In this document: one piece after another, positions 22,611 to 35,655 of the stretch
Layout: every line of letters begins with the position of its first letter
How positions within the stretch are numbered: position 1 is the first letter of the stretch
DNA from: Riptortus pedestris
Lineage: Eukaryota; Arthropoda; Insecta; Hemiptera; Alydidae
Direction of reading: 5' to 3'
Assembly (NCBI GenBank): GCA_019009955.1
Contig: CM032233.1
Location: 89,944,001-90,008,000, forward strand
DNA length: 64,000 bases
Translations under genes and position numbers: made by a program
Notes under the pieces: model-generated
Told to the model about the DNA's origin: nothing
Databases searched by the model: none
What the model saw: the letters and a program-made list of their open reading frames with translations, nothing else

Positions 22611-25600
22611 TTTACTTTATTATTATCAAGGTATTGAACAATTTGCATTTTCATCTAGAACAAGTGGCATTTTCATTAGATATTTTCTTACATTGAAACC
22701 CTAAATTGAAAGTGAGATAGATGCCCCACTGATGTCGTCGGTGTGTGTTACAGAGCTGCATGAATTCGGTTATTTTTGTTTTCCTTTGTAAGTGTTATGT
22801 CCCACATGTGTAGGTGAAAAATTACACTGCTGAAATCTGAATTTGTTTTTAAGAAGATACTTTGGACCTTACATCTCTATACTTGCCTGTTACAACCTGA
22901 AAGGTTCAATTCCCTTCAATCATTTCGAGAAGACAGTGATATTATTCAACCGGAGTTAAGTGAAAGAATGATTACTTTCTATTTGTGCTTTGTATAATGC
23001 GTAAGCTAGGACATTTGTTGACTTTAGATAAGACGGTAACCTTTATAAAGAATATAAGGATGAAACATTTGGACCAATATCATTCCTTATGATTGGTATG
23101 TGTTTGAGGTTGCCTTGAAATTCATTGTATTCCAAGCAAAGGAAAGATGAATTAATTTCAATTTAGCAATTCTTATAAATGGGAAAACGTTATATTTAAG
23201 ACTTTTCGAAAATTTGCTTACTACATGAAATAAGGAAATTCGGAAGAGGACAAGAAATGAAGCTTCATTTTTACAAACAAATTATTCTAGAATTGAGTTT
23301 GTTTTCTCTTAGGAAAGTTACAGAAAAACGTTCGGCTTTCACTGAAACTTGTTTTAGTCGTGGAAGGTTATGATTACGAAAAATCGACTACTCATTAATG
23401 CAAGAGCACATGATTACAACACGTATAAGTTTTGTAAAACGCTGCTAAACATCTTAAAGAAAACAATAACAGATGAATTTCCTAAGAGAGGTATGTACTT
23501 CTAATATTTTAAGAAACTCCACAATAACTGGTAGAGAAGGGCTTCGTGTATATTTTAAATCCTACTTTTAAGAATAACGTAATATCAAAATAAATCACTG
23601 TTTTGACAAAAAGTAACTAGCACCCCAGAAGTAATTATGGCCCTAAAGGTGTATCCTAAATAAAATTTGTTCTTTATGTCTCTTTCACAAATTTAGAAAA
23701 TATTGTGGAGTGTAAATGAGATCTTCATAACGATAAGGAAGGAACTGAAAAACTATTTTTCATAAATGTGTCAGTCTTCTGGCTATTAATGGATTTGATA
23801 GAATAAGTAATAGAAGATTCAGAAAAAAAGGTAATGCCTGGTTGTGGTTCATTTACTTTGAAATGAAATAGCGGTTCAATTAAATGTGTCTAATACTTAA
23901 TTATACAAATCATTAGTTCGTTTATTGATGTTCATAATATTGTCTACCATGTCCATTAATTTTTAGTCTCTTATATTTTATTTGTACATTATTTTCCTGA
24001 AGAACCAACTTATACGAATAATGACTGGTTGATCTAGGAATCTCAAGTCATTAGGGCCAGAGTACTCTCATGGATCACACACTAATAAATTAGGAATTCA
24101 TCAGACTTCATTTACACCTCACTAACATACCATACTCTTCAAATTATTATTAGGGAAATTATTGGTGCTACATCCTCAATGTGTGGATTATGTGAAAGCT
24201 AACTACCTAAAGTAACTAATTTGAGCTAGTGATGACATAAAAAAAAATAGTCTAACAATAATTACGTAGTTTAAAAAAAAAACACTAGTTGGCCTTAATT
24301 AGTGCATTGGAATAATTATAGCAGTGTTACTATGGTGCTCATCGATTAGGGTGAAATGCCCCCATGTTCTAAAGCCATTCTATAATTTATATTTCATATT
24401 CTTACCTCTACACTTGAAAAAGATTTTTCTTAAGAGTCTATAAACAAACTACTCATAATGATTTCCATGCAGAAACTTATACGGAAAAAATATACTGGAA
24501 GGTAAAATGAATTAACCTCTCAGGAATTTAAAATATTTTAATTTAATATCAGTATACTGTAAGGTGCACTAATCTCCTGAGTGTTAGACTATTTAATTTT
24601 TCTATAGATACTGTGGGACATTTATTACTGCTTACTAAATCAGAAAACAGTCATTATAGTTTAGAGGACAGAATTTGTTGACGAGTAGTTTTAAGATTAG
24701 CTACCTTCTAGAGTAAATGTGTGCTTTAATACTATACTGTGTTTTCTGTAAATTAGTCCACTCAGACAGGTCATTTTATTTGTATGAATAAAATTTTATT
24801 TCTCTTGTCGACAATGGAAACTTATTTGTTCCAACTTAATGTATGGATTTTCTATCTTCACTTAAAAGGGCAAGTCTTATGGGATTTGTTTATCAATAAT
24901 TGTCCTTCTTGATAAAGGAACTGATTCCTTAGTCAATCATTTATCTTATTGAATAGGTGTAAACAAAGATGGGTTTAAAAGGAGATTACAGCGGAGCTCA
25001 GTTTTAAATTATTTTGGGTATTTCGATTTCTGTGAACTTTACACTAAATAATGTAAAAAGTACTTCTGTGAATTAGGTATGCTAAGAGAGCTTTGTTTAT
25101 TGCATCTACCGTGTTTGGGGGATTCGTTACAAGTTAACTGTCTATGAGGAAATGGGTTAACTTAACTGTATCGACTTAAAAAACCAGAAAAAGAAGAAGT
25201 CGTTTAACTTTTCAAACTGTTGGGATACTAATAATGTTTTTGAATAAATAAAGAAGAAGGAATGTTCAAAACATGTTGAATCGATGTTTCGAAGAAAAAA
25301 TTACTTTTGCCCCTATACTCAAAAACTTTATATACCATTAGAGAGGTTTAGAACAAAACCCTTAATTAAAACATGTGGTTTAATGATTTTTTTGATATAT
25401 TTCGTACAAAACGGATGGTTTTCAGAATGGTGCTAAGAGTGGTTGTCATAAATAGCTAAATACTACAGGGAAATTCAAATTTAACTTACCTTATACGATT
25501 TTCTTGAATCAATCTTACAATAGAACACCCACAAATTGAATAATCCTCTTCAGCAGAAGTGTGTTCGAGGAAATAATTCCTCTCAGAACCTGCAAAAATC

Positions 25601-25965
25601 AGATTGTTATTCCTGAAATAGGTTTTCCAAACACTCAATACGATTATATGTTGACGGCTTGAAGTTGTCGAGAGGAAAATGTATGCAGACTTCTATAGGC
25701 GAGATGAATTATTCAGCACCTGTGTCACTGTTCTAAAGTGATAAAGGTGTATAACAGAGATTCAATTAATATTATTTTATTTTTCGAGCTTTATATGTAT
25801 CATGCCTTCAAAGGCGCCGCTTCAGGAGCATAAACCATAAGTAAAATAATAATTCCAACATAATTACCCCATTACAGTTTTGTTCGGGAGGTTAGGAGAG
25901 GTTCTTTCGCTGCTTATAATTTAATTAAAATAAAAATATTGTTTTATTTGTTATATATATATAAT
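22611..25965. other. Unassigned AT-rich DNA
   Basis: No family H copy, microsatellite longer than a few units, or coding signal was recognised in this 3.3-kb stretch. Confidence 0.4.
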
Positions 25966-26079
25966 TTTTAAAGGACGTCTCTTGGGTAAGATCGATGGAC
26001 ATTTGAAGAAATGTTTAGAAAATCGCTTCATGGGTACAACCTCAATAGGTGATTTCCCTTAAGGGAAATCTGCCAAAAG
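25966..26079 (-). mobile_element. Solo family H left end
   Basis: It carries the gatcgatggacatttgaaga block and an almost perfect left-end palindrome gatttcccttaagggaaatc. A short TA run (about 25952-25963) borders it on the interior side; the rest of the element is missing. Confidence 0.85.
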
Positions 26080-27972
26080 GAATGATTGGGACTTGTAGAC
26101 ATGAGTTTAAATTTTTAAGAAATAATATTTTAAATGATTCTGACTCTTATATCCGCTGAATTGAGATACAACCCTAAGAGTTTTAATTATAAACATTTGC
26201 GTTGTTATTTATGTGATAGTGATCATTAAAAGTTTAACTCTCGGTCTTTTTGGAGTTTTAAAAATATGACAAGACTTACTTTAAAGAGTCTTCAATATTT
26301 TTTCGTTCTTGCCGTAATCTTTTGAAAATTATGCAATATCAGTTATTATAAAAGTTTAGATGCATTTATTTATTTTTACATCAAATGTTTTTACAAATAA
26401 TTTTCATTAAATAGATTTACTTTTATGTGCCCAATTATCGCTTAACTAAACTTAAGTATTGTGATATATTTCTTTGAGCATTCTAAGATCTCATTGTTCT
26501 TCATTTTATCCATGAAACAATTCAGGATTTCCTATTCGCGAGAGCACAATCAGAAAGCGAAGGCTGTAGATACAATGTTTGAACATTTTTTATTGAGAAA
26601 AGCGTATTTTTTGTATCAATTTGATCGTTGTTTATTCCGTGTAGTAATAACTTATAATACTAATCTGATTTTATAATTTTATTGAAATAAAAATAACAAT
26701 ACATGAATTTTCGTCAAACTGCTTTAATTAATTATGAATTTATTTGATGAATCGTTAATATTTCCTCTAGTGTTAATATTCTAGATAGTCTATAATGTTT
26801 AAGATATGTTGTATGAATTGTTTGTAATACCGTCACTTAATACAAACTATTCCCGCAAATGGTATAATAACGGGAGCCTTTAAAATTTTATTATATTCAG
26901 AAATTCCGACATGTAAGAACATTTTCCATATATATTGCAAGGTTGTTATAATTATTTATTAATAACAAAATCTACTCCTACTTTAAGTAAATACGAATTC
27001 GTATGCAAATTATGCTTTATAGCATTTTTCAATGCAATTCATAATAAGGTAGGGGGTATTTGCTGTGTTTTTGGCATCTCTTACACCCATTATCATTATC
27101 CTAGTTTAATTCACATAAGTTAAAAAACTAAGTTTTCATTTCCACAATAATAATGATATTTTTAAAGTTTGAGATTTTCTGAGTATACAGATTCTGTTTG
27201 CACGCTCAAATATAAGAGAAAGAAAGAACTGTTTTTACCACTCTACAAAAGATTCTTTGAAAAAATCATTGTCAAAAAGTTATAGATCATCCTACGGGGA
27301 CAAACCTACGGCGAATACATGTAAAAAAAAGTCATATTTTCATTAACTAATTAAGTGAAATTATAATTTGTCGACTGGCATATAATCATATTCAAATAGC
27401 GACCTATTTTAGGAGGCATTCACGTATTCAAAATCAGTATTCATGTCTTAAATGGATATAGCAACGGTCATTAGGAGCCTGAAATGATACTCCATCTGAC
27501 GGCGTTAGTCAGCTGTTGGTTGAATAAAGAAACAAAATTATTCGTCCGGCATGCCATCCACTCAGCATTAATCTCGGCGCCACATTAGCAGCTGGGCCCA
27601 TTTACCCAATGGGCCTTAATTACAATCGAACCTTTACTGAAGTCATCAAAATTTGGACAGGTATAAACATTATTCGAAGGTGAAAACCTTTTCAAACTCG
27701 ATGGACACTAAATGCATCATCATTGCTTATTTTTAAATACACAAAATATATTTATTATTATTATTTACGTCCACTTTATGCTACTAGGCTAATCGGGATA
27801 ACAAAACATATTTAAAAATACCAGTTTGGTTTTCACTGCGGGATATAATAGCATTATTTTAATATGAACCCCTTAATACAATATAATTTTTTTATATTAT
27901 GTTTATTTCTTTTATTATTATTTGTGTAAACAGATTGATTAATATAAATAAAAAAATAGCAGCAAATTACTC
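26080..27972. other. Unassigned AT-rich DNA with a more GC-balanced patch
   Basis: 27480-27660 is less AT-extreme and contains gcagctgggcccattt and cccaatgggccttaatta. It may be a non-coding conserved segment, but nothing proves it. No gene recognised. Confidence 0.35.
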
Positions 27973-28448
27973 AAAAAAAGTCCGTCCCGCAGGGGCTGCG
28001 TAAACAAAGGAGATTTCCCACGTGAGGTTTTACAATAGAGAAATCTGCCTAATAACAACATTAGTAGTAAGGAATCTCTAAACCTATACACGAGGAACGA
28101 ACAGTTACGGAAACGGACGTCCTAGCTCTCGGCAGAAAGTCCCGAACAGACGACACCTGCCAACCACACACACAATACAAATGCAAATATCTCGGTTAAT
28201 ATTCAAGATACGGAATAAATGTATTGAACAGTATTTATAGTACATTTAATTTGCAATAAGATGGGTTCTGGACAACGTTTTGATCCGACGAATGGCAACG
28301 GAGATATTTCTAATTTTCGAAAATCCCCCCCCTCCCACTGGTCCGATTTCAGTCATTAACGAACTTGATCTGTCTTTTTGCATAAAACGTTTAAATATCG
28401 AGATTGGTAACGGTCATACAAAAATTGCGACCGCTAGAGCGTTAACAG

Positions 28449-28501
<53 letters not shown>

Positions 28502-28626
28502 TTTGAACGGACCTCATTTTCGTCATCTCCTGGGTAGGATCGATGGACATTTAAAGACATTTTTCGAAAATCGCGTCATGAGTACGACCTCAATAGCTGA
28601 TTTTCCCTCAAGCGAAATCTGCTAAT
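27973..28626 (-). mobile_element. Complete family H element, 654 bp, inverted
   Basis: The outer right end (27979-28020) reads on the minus strand gggaaatct, tttacgcag, ccc, ctgcgggacggac and T residues. A (TA)n tract of about 22 units lies at 28452-28496. The left end near 28600-28626 is the palindrome with one change. The interior has only module 1. Internal short frames are not coding. Confidence 0.85.
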
Positions 28627-29567
28627 AAGCGCTTATATCATTTGCATTATGCTTTACTTTTATCTATTATTCTAAAATTAGTGGTCCATTATTTACCTAA
28701 TTGCCTGTATTAATTATTTTTTTAATTTACAAGACCATTTCCATAAATCTCCAGGCTATAAGGATTGCATGAATTATGCGTTTACATGTGATAATTTATA
28801 AGGACCTATTGAGTACAATACTAACTTTCAAATAAAAATATTTCTTTGTTATTTTAAAAATAATTATCTAGGAAAACAATTAAATTATTACATATCTATT
28901 GAATGAGACACGAAAATTATTATTTTTAACCACAACAAATATAATTGCAGTGAAATCTACCAGTACAAAACTAATAAAGTTATTTTACTTAGCATAAAAA
29001 TAAATGTTTGAATGGTTTTATTTATTAAAATATAGTCGGAATAGTCCATGCACTTATAACAAATATAATATCTTCTGCAGTTTATAGAACTAACTATAAT
29101 AAATGAAATTTTGTATAGGATACAAGGTCTATTTTTGGTTTTGATTTTACCATTTCTAAACAAAAATATCTGAATTTCTAAAAAAAAAAAAAAAAATGTT
29201 TCTATTGCACTTGCTAAAAACACCGATATAAATTATTTAGATACTTATTTAACGGCTATTAGGATTCTTTAACGCTCCGAATCAGTTATAGACATACGTT
29301 ACGTAATTCCCAATTTAATTAAATTCCCCCAAAACCTCAAAAATGGCTGTCAAGCACGATGTCGGAGTTTGAATCCATCTTAGTATTATTAACTCAAGGG
29401 TGCATTATGAATATACAATTTTAATATCTTTTAAGAATTAATTTTAACTCTGACGACACCCTCAGTGAATAGGGAGTTAACTTATTTTGTGAAATTTACT
29501 TGATCCATCATATTTTTTATTTACTTTTGTTACTATTTTAGTATACCTTCCATTACTAATGCTTTTG

Positions 29568-29658
29568 CCATTTACTAGGTAGGATTGGTGGACATTTGAA
29601 GTTGTTTTCATTACGATATAATATGTTATTCCCATTGAGGGAAAACTGCTAAAAGGGT
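29568..29658 (-). mobile_element. Family H left-end fragment
   Basis: It contains taggattggtggacatttga and a decayed palindrome ending gaaaactgctaaaa. It is the last family H copy before a 23-kb stretch without any. Confidence 0.7.
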
Positions 29659-30721
29659 ACTTGACAGCACTACCTATATGAACATTGCAATTATGTAGGT
29701 GGAAAATAAATCTTAATCGTTACATCGCACGTTTGCTCCAAACACTGCCATAAATAAAAATTAATAATTTTTGGGGATATACAATGAAGTTATAAGATTA
29801 TATATAATCTATCAAAAATATAATAACCAAAAAGACAATATTTGGTCACATGCACATGTATGAGACTCCATCTGCTAAAATTAAACTTTATAACCAACAC
29901 AATAAAAGTAATGGTTTGATTATGAATGAGGTATATTTTATATATTTCATTCCTGTTATACTTCCTTCATTTGTTGTATTTGAAAGATTTTGTTAAATCT
30001 GCTAAAGAAATTGAATATGACAAAGAGAATTCTGTCCATTAACAGAATATCATTAAATCATTCTCCTTCAATGATATTCCTCGTGAGTACTCAGTAAATA
30101 TGTTCTATATTATAACATCATCATATTGGCCAATGCCTACATTGTGTCTTTAAAGCATTTTCTATTTTAAGTTGTTGCTATGTTGACACGATGAGATTTC
30201 ATTTTTAGCTCATCTTCTCAAACAGTTTTGTTTCAAAGTAATTGTAAAGGCTAATTGTAAATGCAAGAGCGCTAACGTTATACTTTTAAAACCAATACAA
30301 TACTAAAACAGTTGAATTAGTTTATTTAAGTTTTTGAAATCAAACTAAATATAAATGTGTTTCTTTTTACCTTGATTTTCCACACTAGCAATATTTGCAA
30401 ATGTTGAAGATGCCAGCCAACCTAATTACTAGAGGAAGCGTATTTTATAATTACATACCAATATATTTTTCTTCAATTGACAATTTTTCACAATTTAATT
30501 TTTTCAACCACCTTGAGGCACTCAATACAAATTTTTTGATATAATATCTAATTATGAAAATGCTATATTTCATCCTTTTCCCATTAATAAAATTCAGTAA
30601 TATATCATAAATTCTTCAGAGAACTCCTCTCAGAGAGTCTGTTATTTTGTGACGAAGACTACAATTGTCTTTTTAAAAAAAAAATCATTAGTAATTTTGG
30701 AATTTTTCTTTTACTTTCAAT

Positions 30722-31131
30722 TGATTTATTTATTATTATGCTGTTAATATGTCCTAGCTACTTATCATCTAGCCCATATAGCTAATATCACAAGTCATTG
30801 TCACCTTTGGCTCGTGATTTATAATACTGTTAATACTAATTACTTTTATTAAATCAAAATTCGCCGCCATTTATACTTAGTTAGTTAGTATTTTCCTTCT
30901 AAATTTACATTTTATTCTTGTTACAAAAAATGAATAATTTCACTTTAATACAATTTTTTTTCCGTAGCTACATCAATATTTAAACATTTTTATAATTTTA
31001 ATTGTTATTATTATTTTTTAGGAATATATTTGTCTTTTTTTTTTTTTAAATGTTTAATCTTGAGAAAAAAGATGTAGTCCATCCTGTGAAATGTGTAAAC
31101 TTAAATAGAGCATTTTTTCTATCTATCTATC
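30722..31131 (+). mobile_element. Second LINE 3' tail with (CTAT)n
   Basis: The terminal 60 bases match the tail of the LINE at 8379-9585, including gtgtaaacttaaatagagc and the tctatctatctatc end (31119-31131). Upstream is similarly T-rich with a long T run at 31035-31048. The 5' boundary is uncertain and no ORF2 remnant was seen. Confidence 0.6.
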
Positions 31132-34100
31132 CCTGTTGCCATTGATCAAATTACAACATCATTGAGGAATTCAAGCTTCTTTCTTTCTTTAGCCTTGTCC
31201 CTGTTTCTGTTTATAGGAGTAGGAAAGTAGTCGAGAGCAAATTGAGGTGTGGAACTGTATTCAACTGGACGAATGGGTAGCACCGACAAATTATAATTGT
31301 TTTTATCTTTATCAACCAATACGAAACTCTCAGTTGTTGATTTTTGTGTCAGTGATGCCAATAGTCAACAATTTTGTATATTTAATGACCAATTATTTAA
31401 AAATTCTAATTTCATTAAAGGAATTCCAAAATTGACTTAATTGCAAAAGCAATTACTATATGATTAACCCAAATTGTAGTATTTCAAATGTTGAGCTGAA
31501 TATTTTTAATTGTTAATGTTTCAAGAGCACTAATTACTCGTCCATTGATTAATGGAGAATCTACATCTCAAAGAAGGCTAATTGTCCCGAGATTCCTGGC
31601 AAATAGGGAAGGGGCAAATAATTAGGATCGTACGATTACGTAATAATCCAACAGGATTTTCCATCTTATACAGATCCTGAAATAACAAACTCCGTTCCAT
31701 TCTAGATCTTGGGATTTCCTAAGAATTCATACATACATACATGATAACTTATTAATGTCCTCATGATGGAGAAAAATAAATGTTTTATGAAGGCTCGTTT
31801 ATAGAGAACATATTTAAATTAGTGCTTACAGGAACGGTTTGGAAAATGGATAGACTAATGTTTACGATACCTATTCCTAATATGAGCTATGATTTTTTTT
31901 CTCTAATATGAAAAATTTTAAAAATAGTAATATTTCTCTTGAAGACAGGCTAAAGGTCAAGAATTGAACACCTACTTCGATAAATGGGTTTATCGATATA
32001 TGGGTTAGATGTTCAAATCTATAGACAAATAAATTTTAATTTTTGACAAATCACAAATCAAATGTAGCAAAGACGGCAGAGTGAAAATGTTGAAATTAAC
32101 ATCAATTAAACTCATTAACTGAGATAGGTGTTTTAATACTCGATAGAAATTTCTATTATCTAATTTTATCATTTAACACAAATTCAAAATACCTTTGCAA
32201 GTCAAAGTAAAATAAATTGGCTAACGTGAGGTATGGAAACATAAGATTATGTCGCCCACTCACAATACATGAGAGAAAAAATGTAGGAAATGGAATGTCC
32301 AATGATATTCATTTGTCAAATATTACACTAATAACTACTGTCAGTTTTGATGTAGAAATTCTTTTGTTTGAATATGTTAGAAATTAATTATATAAATGTA
32401 TATTCTCAAAATAAAGCTTATTTATTTTTTTCAAGGAACCAAATTTTTACTGAAATACGATGACTATACTTTGAATAGTCAATAAGAAAATTGCAATTGT
32501 TTTTTAAAAGACTGCATATTGAAGAAAATCATAGTAATGAATCCACACACCTAATATCAATATTAATGCACATTCTTAGAATAATGTAAATAAACAAGTC
32601 TTCCACCAGCGTTATTTGTTTAAAATTCTTCAGAGTAAATATATTAAATTACTTTCGAGAAGGATGAGATGAAAAATAAAGCAAAGAATGTGTTAAAAAA
32701 TAAAACTCAGTTTCAAAAATATTCCTGAACTCGTGCTTTTCTGGTCCAATATTTAAAATACAATAATAATGAATATTGTTGTTTTTTTCCATTTAAAGAA
32801 CTATTGGTATTAAGTATGTGAGGCCATGTATCATCGAATTTTACACTGCATAAAATAAAAGTCATGCTAGTGAATTTTCAAAACCATTATCTGAAACAGG
32901 AAGCTGACTAGAAATTAAGTGAAGAAAATGAAAATGAAATGAATAAGTTTCTTAGTTCTTTCTTGATAATTGCTTTCCTACAAGTCATTTATATAGTCTT
33001 CAGCTCTGGTATTCAAAAACTCTATCCTAGGTAAAAATCTTGAAAAAGGTATGATCAAATAAAAAAAAAAGTACAATCTACTTAAAAAATAGCAATTTAA
33101 TTTAAAGAAACAAAAAAAATAATAGACAGAAACTTTAATTCATTTAGGATCTATTGTTTAATATATACATTCACAAACTGTTTTATATTTAAAAATACAT
33201 TTGCCAGTAAATCACCAAAAGTAAAGGATTTTTATTTGATAGGAAACCCACACACCATTCTGAATCTATTACATCGTTACATCTATTGGCCTCTTATGCT
33301 GATCATGATAAACTACCTAGATAGAAAGAATTAAAAATAGTAAATATGTAAAGAATTCATATTTCAAGAACACCTACAGTTCTAAAACGGTGCTTCCTAT
33401 GTACCGTTTTTCTTTACAATTATACCGGTTCTGTGTTCAAACAGGGATTGCAAGTTTATGAGTTATAGATCGCATGTTGAATTCTGTTCCTTCCAATTAA
33501 TATTATTTTCCTTTAATTATTTGTTTCAAAACATTTCGTTACAAAAAAGAGAAATTATTACTCCAATTCACTATTTTCTACAATTAGAGGCTTTTTGCAT
33601 TTTTAAATAAGTGATTTGAAAATGTAATGAGCTATTACTAAATATTTAATTAATTAGTTTATATTATATGACTCCCATGACAGAAGTTTCATTTAGAAAA
33701 CGCCATGCAATTATGTTTTGGGGGGAGGAGATGTGATAAAATATAATTTCAAACTGAACAAAGAAAACAATGATTTTTCCATTTATGTCAAAATATATAA
33801 GTGAAAATATGGAATATGTAAGTAAAAAAATGGAAATAAAATAAATATAAAAAATATTCATTTCTTGTAATATTTCTAAAATTGGTATCCGTACATTAAA
33901 ATATGTATCTCCAAATCACGTTTTTAATTATTTGGATAGAAACCCCATCAATTCTGATATTATATCTTGTATTTATGTCAACATTGAGCTACTTAATATT
34001 TATTACACCTCTGAGCAAACCGCGTGGGTTGTTATTTATATTAAATAGACCTGATTTAATCTAATACAAGATTAAAAAAAATAGTGATATGTTTCAATGT

Positions 34101-34658
34101 CCTATAGTGTGAAATTAGGTGAAATACTAATAAACAAGAATGAATTCTTGTAAATCAGATGAAAGGGAAAATATACAATCCTCGAATAATGTGGTTTGAA
34201 ATAATGATTTGTAGTTTCTTATCAAATATATTATCCATTTTAAAACAGAAAAATACAAGGAATAAGTTTTCTTTTTGATTGTCTGAAATATAGATTCAAA
34301 AGTATGGTGTTTTTTTTTCCTGTCCCTTAAAAATTATTAGTTATACATAATGAAATATATAATTCGAGTTGAATACAATTGATATTACAATATTTATCAC
34401 TGGATATTTCTAAACAAAATAAAACAGTAATATACAAAAACAGCTTTATAATTCTATCATATATATGATAACAATAATGACTTATAGCATATTTAACTAA
34501 GATACACAATATGTTTTATCTATAAATTACAATAATTCAAAACTACCTGTGATGTAATTAGCCATCACAAAGGCCATTAAATAGCATAACAAGGAAACTT
34601 AATGTACTCAAAAACGTAAGTTTGCCAACAACTGTGCAACAGAATATCTATCTCATAA

Positions 34659-34693
<35 letters not shown>

Positions 34694-35461
34694 CCTTATA
34701 AATTAATTTTTACGTTTGCTGAATAAACTACACTAATTCTGCGTACTTCTTTTTGTAGTCAGTTCCCATTATTTATTTCGCAGCCTTCATGGGCTAGTGC
34801 GTTCGCTCCAAGAACCCCCTAGTTATTCTAGAAGTATACCTTATCTCTCTCCAACTCACATAAATGTCGCAGTAGCTACAGAATTTAACATTGAAATATG
34901 AAACTCCGTTTAATCTCCAGATACCAAGAAGTATAAAAATTTATATATAAATATACTACATATATACAGTATCCAAATAAGAAGAAGGTGGAAGTTAGGT
35001 GCCTGCTTTATAAAATGAATTAATGAAGCTTTTCCTTTATTCAATGTTTTCTGTTGGAAGTATTTAATGTTTAACTAATTAACTGTACCCATTGCTATTT
35101 TTCTCAAAAGCAGATCGTCAACTAAGAAGAACAATTATTCAATATTTGAAACCTCCAAACAGACCAAAATGTTAATTTGAAAATACATACTAACCGAGTT
35201 TTGAGATTGGTCATCTGGCTCATTCCCTCAATTCCCACTCTTGCCATTGAATAACGATTAGCGGTTCCTATTTCGACAGACAATGCGCAAAAGGTTATAT
35301 GTTAACATTTTCTCCGATTAAATGTCCTTTCATTGTTTATGGAACCACAAATAAAGAGTATAAAGCAACAACAATATACCTTATAAATGTTCTGACAATT
35401 CGGAGACAATCCCTTATTTTTTAATAGCTTCTTCGTTCACCCTACAAGGAAATTTTTCCTT
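31132..35461. other. Unassigned AT-rich DNA
   Basis: Apart from a (TA)n run at 34662-34690, I see no element, RNA or supportable coding region. Short frames here have no recognisable domains. Confidence 0.4.
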
Positions 35462-35655
35462 GAAATTGTTTTAAAGATAACAGGTGGTTAAAGCTTACGT
35501 TTCTCCAAGTAAACTCTAAATGTTATGAAAAAAAAAAACAAAGTAAAATATAAAAGAAATGTATTTATCTTTTATATATTACTTTGTTTTTGTTTATAAC
35601 ATTCAGAGTTGGAGAAACTTAAGCTTTAACCACCTTTATCTTTAAAACAATTTCA
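35462..35655. repeat. Foldback sequence with arms of about 90 bp
   Basis: 35462-35555 and 35570-35655 are reverse complements with small gaps; shared words include gaaattgttttaaagata, ggtggttaaagctta and gtttctcca. The centre is AT-rich but not (TA)n, unlike the palindromes at 15 kb. It has the form of a snap-back MITE. Target duplications were not clear. Confidence 0.88.
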
